Below are positions 5,942 through 8,220 of a stretch of DNA of 8,220 nt, piece after piece. The first letter of the stretch is position 1; every line of letters begins with the position of its first letter. The notes beneath the pieces were generated by a model that was given only the letters and a program-made list of their open reading frames with translations, had not been told where the DNA came from and did no database searches. Source of the DNA: Sulfurovum sp. (GTDB taxonomy: Bacteria > Campylobacterota > Campylobacteria > Campylobacterales > Sulfurovaceae); contig DZAQ01000057.1 of NCBI GenBank assembly GCA_022729615.1, forward strand, positions 1-8,220. Reading direction: 5' to 3'. The translations under genes were made by a program, and so were the position numbers.

Positions 5942-7237
5942 ATGTCATTTAACACACTCGGCTTATCAGAGCCGCTTTTGCGTGCCATATCCGAAGAGGG
6001 ATATAGCCAACCGACACCTATTCAACAACAGGCGATCCCTCTCATACTGGCAAAAAAAGATGTTCTTGCCGGCGCACAAACAGGGACAGGAAAGACTGCA
6101 GGATTTACCCTGCCGCTTTTGCAGCTGCTCAGTCAGAGCGCTCCAAACAGCGGTAAACGAAAGATCCGCGCCCTCATTTTGACACCGACACGCGAACTCG
6201 CCGCACAGGTGGGGGAGAGTGTGACTACTTATGGCAGATATCTTTCTTTCAAATCCTCGATTATCTTTGGCGGCGTGGGCATCAATCCCCAAATAGCCGC
6301 ACTTAGACAGGGCGTGGATATCGTCATCGCTACACCCGGGCGGCTGCTTGATCTTGCCAAACAAAAAGCATTGAGTCTTTCGGATGTAGAGTATCTCATC
6401 CTTGATGAAGCAGATCGTATGCTTGATATGGGATTTATCCACGATATCAAAAAGATATTGGCGATGCTGCCCAAAAAGCGACAAAATCTTCTTTTTTCTG
6501 CCACATTCTCCGACGAGATCAAAAAGCTTGCCGATGGACTGCTCAATACCCCGACACTCATCGAGGTGGCTCGCAGAAACACAGCTTCCGAGCAAGTAGA
6601 ACAGAGTGTCTATTTCGTGGATAAACTGCGCAAAAAAGAGCTGCTTTCCCATCTCATCAAAATGGGAAATTGGCAGCAAGTACTGGTCTTCACTCGTACC
6701 AAACACGGTGCAAACCGTCTCTGCGCACAACTCGAACAAGACGGTATCAGCGCAGCAGCCATTCATGGCAATAAAAGCCAAGGCGCACGAACCAAAGCAT
6801 TGGCAGACTTCAAAAATGGCAGTGTGCGCATCCTCGTGGCGACAGATATCGCCGCACGCGGTATCGATATCGATCTCCTGCCCCATGTCGTCAACTATGA
6901 ACTTCCCAACATCCCTGAAGACTATGTCCATCGTATCGGTCGAACCGGTCGAGCAGGCAATGAAGGCGAAGCGATCTCTCTTGTCTGCATCGACGAGAAG
7001 GCATTTCTGCGCGATATCGAAAAATTGATCAAAAAAGAGATCCCCAAGATTGTGCTCGAAGCCTTCAAGCCCGATCCGTCGATCAAGGCAGAACCAATAG
7101 AGCAAAAAGGCCGCGGTCAACAATCAAGGAACAAACCAAGTCCGAATAAAAATGATCCAAGCGGTCGCGGCAGAGGAGAAAACCGTCCAAACAGCAGGTC
7201 TTCCTCAACTCCGCGCAAAGAAAAAGGAAGAGCATGA
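5942..7237 (+). CDS. rhlE: DEAD-box ATP-dependent RNA helicase, RhlE type
   Basis: This 431-residue cytoplasmic RNA helicase unwinds short RNA duplexes with ATP, typically in ribosome assembly, RNA decay or cold adaptation. All motifs are present in order: Q motif (F3 and TPIQQQ 25-30), I AQTGTGKT (45-52), Ia PTRELA (82-87), GG (110-111), Ib TPGR (131-134), II DEAD (155-158), III SAT (186-188), IV VLVFTRTK (247-254), V ATDIAARGID (300-309), VI HRIGRTGR (330-337). The short N-terminus MSFNTLGLSEPLLRAI is typical of RhlE and supports the start. The tail from about 385 is polar and Arg/Gly/Ser/Asn-rich, likely disordered and RNA-binding. The stop codon overlaps the next gene by ATGA, implying translational coupling. 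The RhlE subgroup call rests on overall resemblance; other DEAD-box subgroups are possible. Confidence 0.95.
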   Translation: MSFNTLGLSEPLLRAISEEGYSQPTPIQQQAIPLILAKKDVLAGAQTGTGKTAGFTLPLLQLLSQSAPNSGKRKIRALILTPTRELAAQVGESVTTYGRYLSFKSSIIFGGVGINPQIAALRQGVDIVIATPGRLLDLAKQKALSLSDVEYLILDEADRMLDMGFIHDIKKILAMLPKKRQNLLFSATFSDEIKKLADGLLNTPTLIEVARRNTASEQVEQSVYFVDKLRKKELLSHLIKMGNWQQVLVFTRTKHGANRLCAQLEQDGISAAAIHGNKSQGARTKALADFKNGSVRILVATDIAARGIDIDLLPHVVNYELPNIPEDYVHRIGRTGRAGNEGEAISLVCIDEKAFLRDIEKLIKKEIPKIVLEAFKPDPSIKAEPIEQKGRGQQSRNKPSPNKNDPSGRGRGENRPNSRSSSTPRKEKGRA

Positions 7238-7560
7238 AAAAGCAGTTTCAACTTTTAGATGAAAAGAAAAATCCCGAAAGAGTCATCGAGGCGATCAAGC
7301 ACGAGATCCGTAAATATATCAAACGAGAACGCAGCAAAAAACTGGCAGAAGGTGCAGATTTTTGGGATTTTGACTGTCGTTTCGGACCAAATAGTGATGC
7401 GATGCAACCACTGCATATCGCCGAGCTTACCGCGGCACTTGATAAGGCATATGAAGAGAGATGGGAGTATTGCACGGTAGAGATCATCGCCAAACCGGCC
7501 ACACGAGTCGTCAAACCAACCCAAGAAGTCTCAGTGACCTCTTCTAAGACAGAGGAGTGA
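7234..7560 (+). CDS. DUF6172 family protein
   Basis: This is a 108-residue soluble protein of unknown function that I recognise as DUF6172-like. The recognisable core is RKYIKRERSKKL followed by GADFWDFDCRFG (40-51), then HIAELTAALDKA and WEYCTVEIIAKPATR. It has many basic residues in the first 36 positions, an acidic and aromatic FWDFDC centre, and a short polar tail. There is no signal peptide or membrane segment. The ATG overlaps the helicase TGA (ATGA, 7234-7237), with AAGGAAG just upstream inside the helicase gene, so it is probably made in step with the helicase. The basic helix and the operon partner suggest an RNA- or ribosome-related role, which is inference. The family name is from memory of its signature. 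Confidence 0.8.
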   Translation: MKKQFQLLDEKKNPERVIEAIKHEIRKYIKRERSKKLAEGADFWDFDCRFGPNSDAMQPLHIAELTAALDKAYEERWEYCTVEIIAKPATRVVKPTQEVSVTSSKTEE

Positions 7561-7562
7561 TG

Positions 7563-8075
7563 ATGCGTCTGTGCGATTTTAATAGTCTCAGTGATGAGCA
7601 GAAACTGATCTATCACAAACAGCTTGCCAAGTGTGCCGCATCTTTTGGCGGAACCAACTTTTTCCTTCAGCTTCTCGAAGCGATACGAAATAGAAATCCC
7701 CATCCCCTGATGGCAAAAAACTCTGGATTTTACTTTGATCTTGGAAGCATCAAATGGAATAAAGTCATCTTCAAAGACAAGCTGACACTTCTGACGAAGA
7801 TATCTATCCAAAAGAGTCAAAACGATAGCCTCATACCCGACAAAAACAACAAAGAGTATAAAGCCATCATGAATCTACTGCGCACGATCAAGCCGATCAC
7901 CTTTGAAGTGCGCCCGACCAATAGTGCGGACGGGGAAGGTTTTGATGTACATCCCTTTGAGATGATAGGCGAGAAAATTACACGATTGGATCCCGTCTTT
8001 GATGCACTCTTTTTTTGCCCTGTTGACACGGTAAAACGAGTCCTTTTCTACAAAGATTTCGATAATACTCTGTAG
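7563..8075 (+). CDS. Hypothetical protein, third gene of the helicase operon
   Basis: I do not recognise this 170-residue protein. It is predicted soluble, with no signal peptide or membrane helix. The N-terminal third looks helical (SLSDEQKLIYHKQLAKCAAS, then FFLQLLEAIR). The middle and C-terminal parts look like mixed alpha/beta, with a charged stretch KDKLTLLTKISIQK, then ITFEVRP near 112-118, a Gly/Asp turn SADGEGFDVHPFE (121-133) and RLDPVFDALFFCPVDTVKRVLFYKDF at the end, given in part. Three starts are possible: GTG 7557, ATG 7560 and ATG 7563. The AGGAG at 7553-7557 gives 5 nt spacing only to ATG 7563, so I chose that. It lies 2 bp after the DUF6172 stop codon (or overlaps it by one base if ATG 7560 is used), so it is very probably co-transcribed. 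Codon use looks like that of its neighbours. Confidence 0.8.
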   Translation: MRLCDFNSLSDEQKLIYHKQLAKCAASFGGTNFFLQLLEAIRNRNPHPLMAKNSGFYFDLGSIKWNKVIFKDKLTLLTKISIQKSQNDSLIPDKNNKEYKAIMNLLRTIKPITFEVRPTNSADGEGFDVHPFEMIGEKITRLDPVFDALFFCPVDTVKRVLFYKDFDNTL

Positions 8076-8088
8076 GCTTTCTCCTGCA
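8071..8088 (+). terminator. Weak hairpin at the end of the helicase operon
   Basis: TGTAGG (8071-8076), which includes the stop codon, can pair with CCTGCA (8083-8088) with one T-G wobble and a 6-nt loop. Five T residues (8099-8103) follow only after a 10-nt gap. This is a marginal terminator at best. Confidence 0.2.
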
Positions 8089-8113
8089 AGATAGACTCTT
8101 TTTGAAGTTATGT

Positions 8114-8119
8114 TAAAAT
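8114..8119 (+). promoter_or_regulatory. Candidate -10 box for the gene at the right edge
   Basis: TAAAAT within TGTTAAAATG lies in the 111-bp gap after the unknown gene. Transcription would start near 8126, about 60 nt before the ATG at 8187. It resembles Campylobacterota -10 boxes, with no clear -35. Confidence 0.35.
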
Positions 8120-8186
8120 GAGATCGGTAAAATTTCGCGGGTATATGTTTTATCTCTTGATTTGACAAAACAAATGAGGTTTATCG

Positions 8187-8220
8187 ATGCCAAAATCACA
8201 TCAACTTATCTACGGTATCT
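8187..8220 (+). CDS. Start of a further plus-strand gene, cut by the window edge
   Basis: Only eleven codons are visible, reading MPKSHQLIYGI. The ATG is preceded by TGAGGT (8175-8180), a good Shine-Dalgarno with about 7 nt spacing, and by a candidate promoter. Another ATG at 8174 opens a different frame that also runs to the edge, but it lacks a ribosome binding site. Product unknown. Confidence 0.5.
   Translation, partial: MPKSHQLIYGI

Noticed and set aside
5966..7123. 385-codon open frame on the minus strand
   Set aside because: It is exactly antisense to the RNA helicase gene, whose full motif set is certain. Its translation is rich in Cys, Phe and Ile with no domain pattern, as usual for shadows of conserved genes.
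7248..7820. 190-codon open frame on the minus strand
   Set aside because: It lies opposite the DUF6172 gene and the start of the next gene, has Ser-rich composition and no ribosome binding site, and would conflict with two well-placed coupled genes.
7875..8168. 97-codon open frame on the minus strand
   Set aside because: It mostly overlaps the 3' part of the unknown operon gene. It has no Shine-Dalgarno and no recognisable content, and the plus-strand gene has better start signals.
1..8220. CRISPR array, insertion sequence, prophage, toxin-antitoxin or defence system
   Set aside because: No regularly spaced repeats, transposase, integrase or nuclease signatures were seen. The helicase is a housekeeping RhlE-type protein rather than a defence helicase.

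Overview
The window reads as an ordinary chromosomal stretch of a Campylobacterota (former Epsilonproteobacteria) organism, probably a free-living, Sulfurovum/Sulfuricurvum-like sulfur or hydrogen oxidiser. This rests on overall feel: moderate GC with AT-rich intergenic gaps, TATAAT-type -10 boxes without clear -35 boxes, an AcnB-type aconitase, and a compact four-helix FtsK. The genus is an inference made without a database search.

Left half, minus strand: acnB (aconitate hydratase B, 93-2663) lies downstream of ftsK (DNA translocase, 2853-5126), with a 189-bp gap between them. That gap holds a strong acnB ribosome binding site, a cluster of three TATCAAA/TTTGATA-type half-sites next to a candidate -10 box, an 11-bp direct repeat and an imperfect inverted repeat. 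A stem-loop follows the acnB stop codon.

Right half, plus strand: a DUF188/YaiI-family gene (5331-5780) is divergent from ftsK. A perfect extended -10 promoter follows almost directly, then a leader of about 135 nt with a hairpin, then a RhlE-type DEAD-box RNA helicase gene (5942-7237). The helicase gene overlaps a DUF6172 gene (7234-7560) by ATGA. That gene in turn abuts a gene for an unrecognised 170-residue protein (7563-8075). These three look like one translationally coupled operon. A promoter-like -10 box and the first 11 codons of another plus-strand gene close the window.

The two halves serve different jobs: central carbon metabolism (oxidative or reductive TCA cycle), chromosome segregation at division, and RNA remodelling. 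I found no mobile element, CRISPR array, tRNA, rRNA or defence island. The most useful leads are the helicase-DUF6172-unknown protein operon, the helicase leader, and the repeat cluster upstream of acnB. I see no convincing evidence of a wholly new system.
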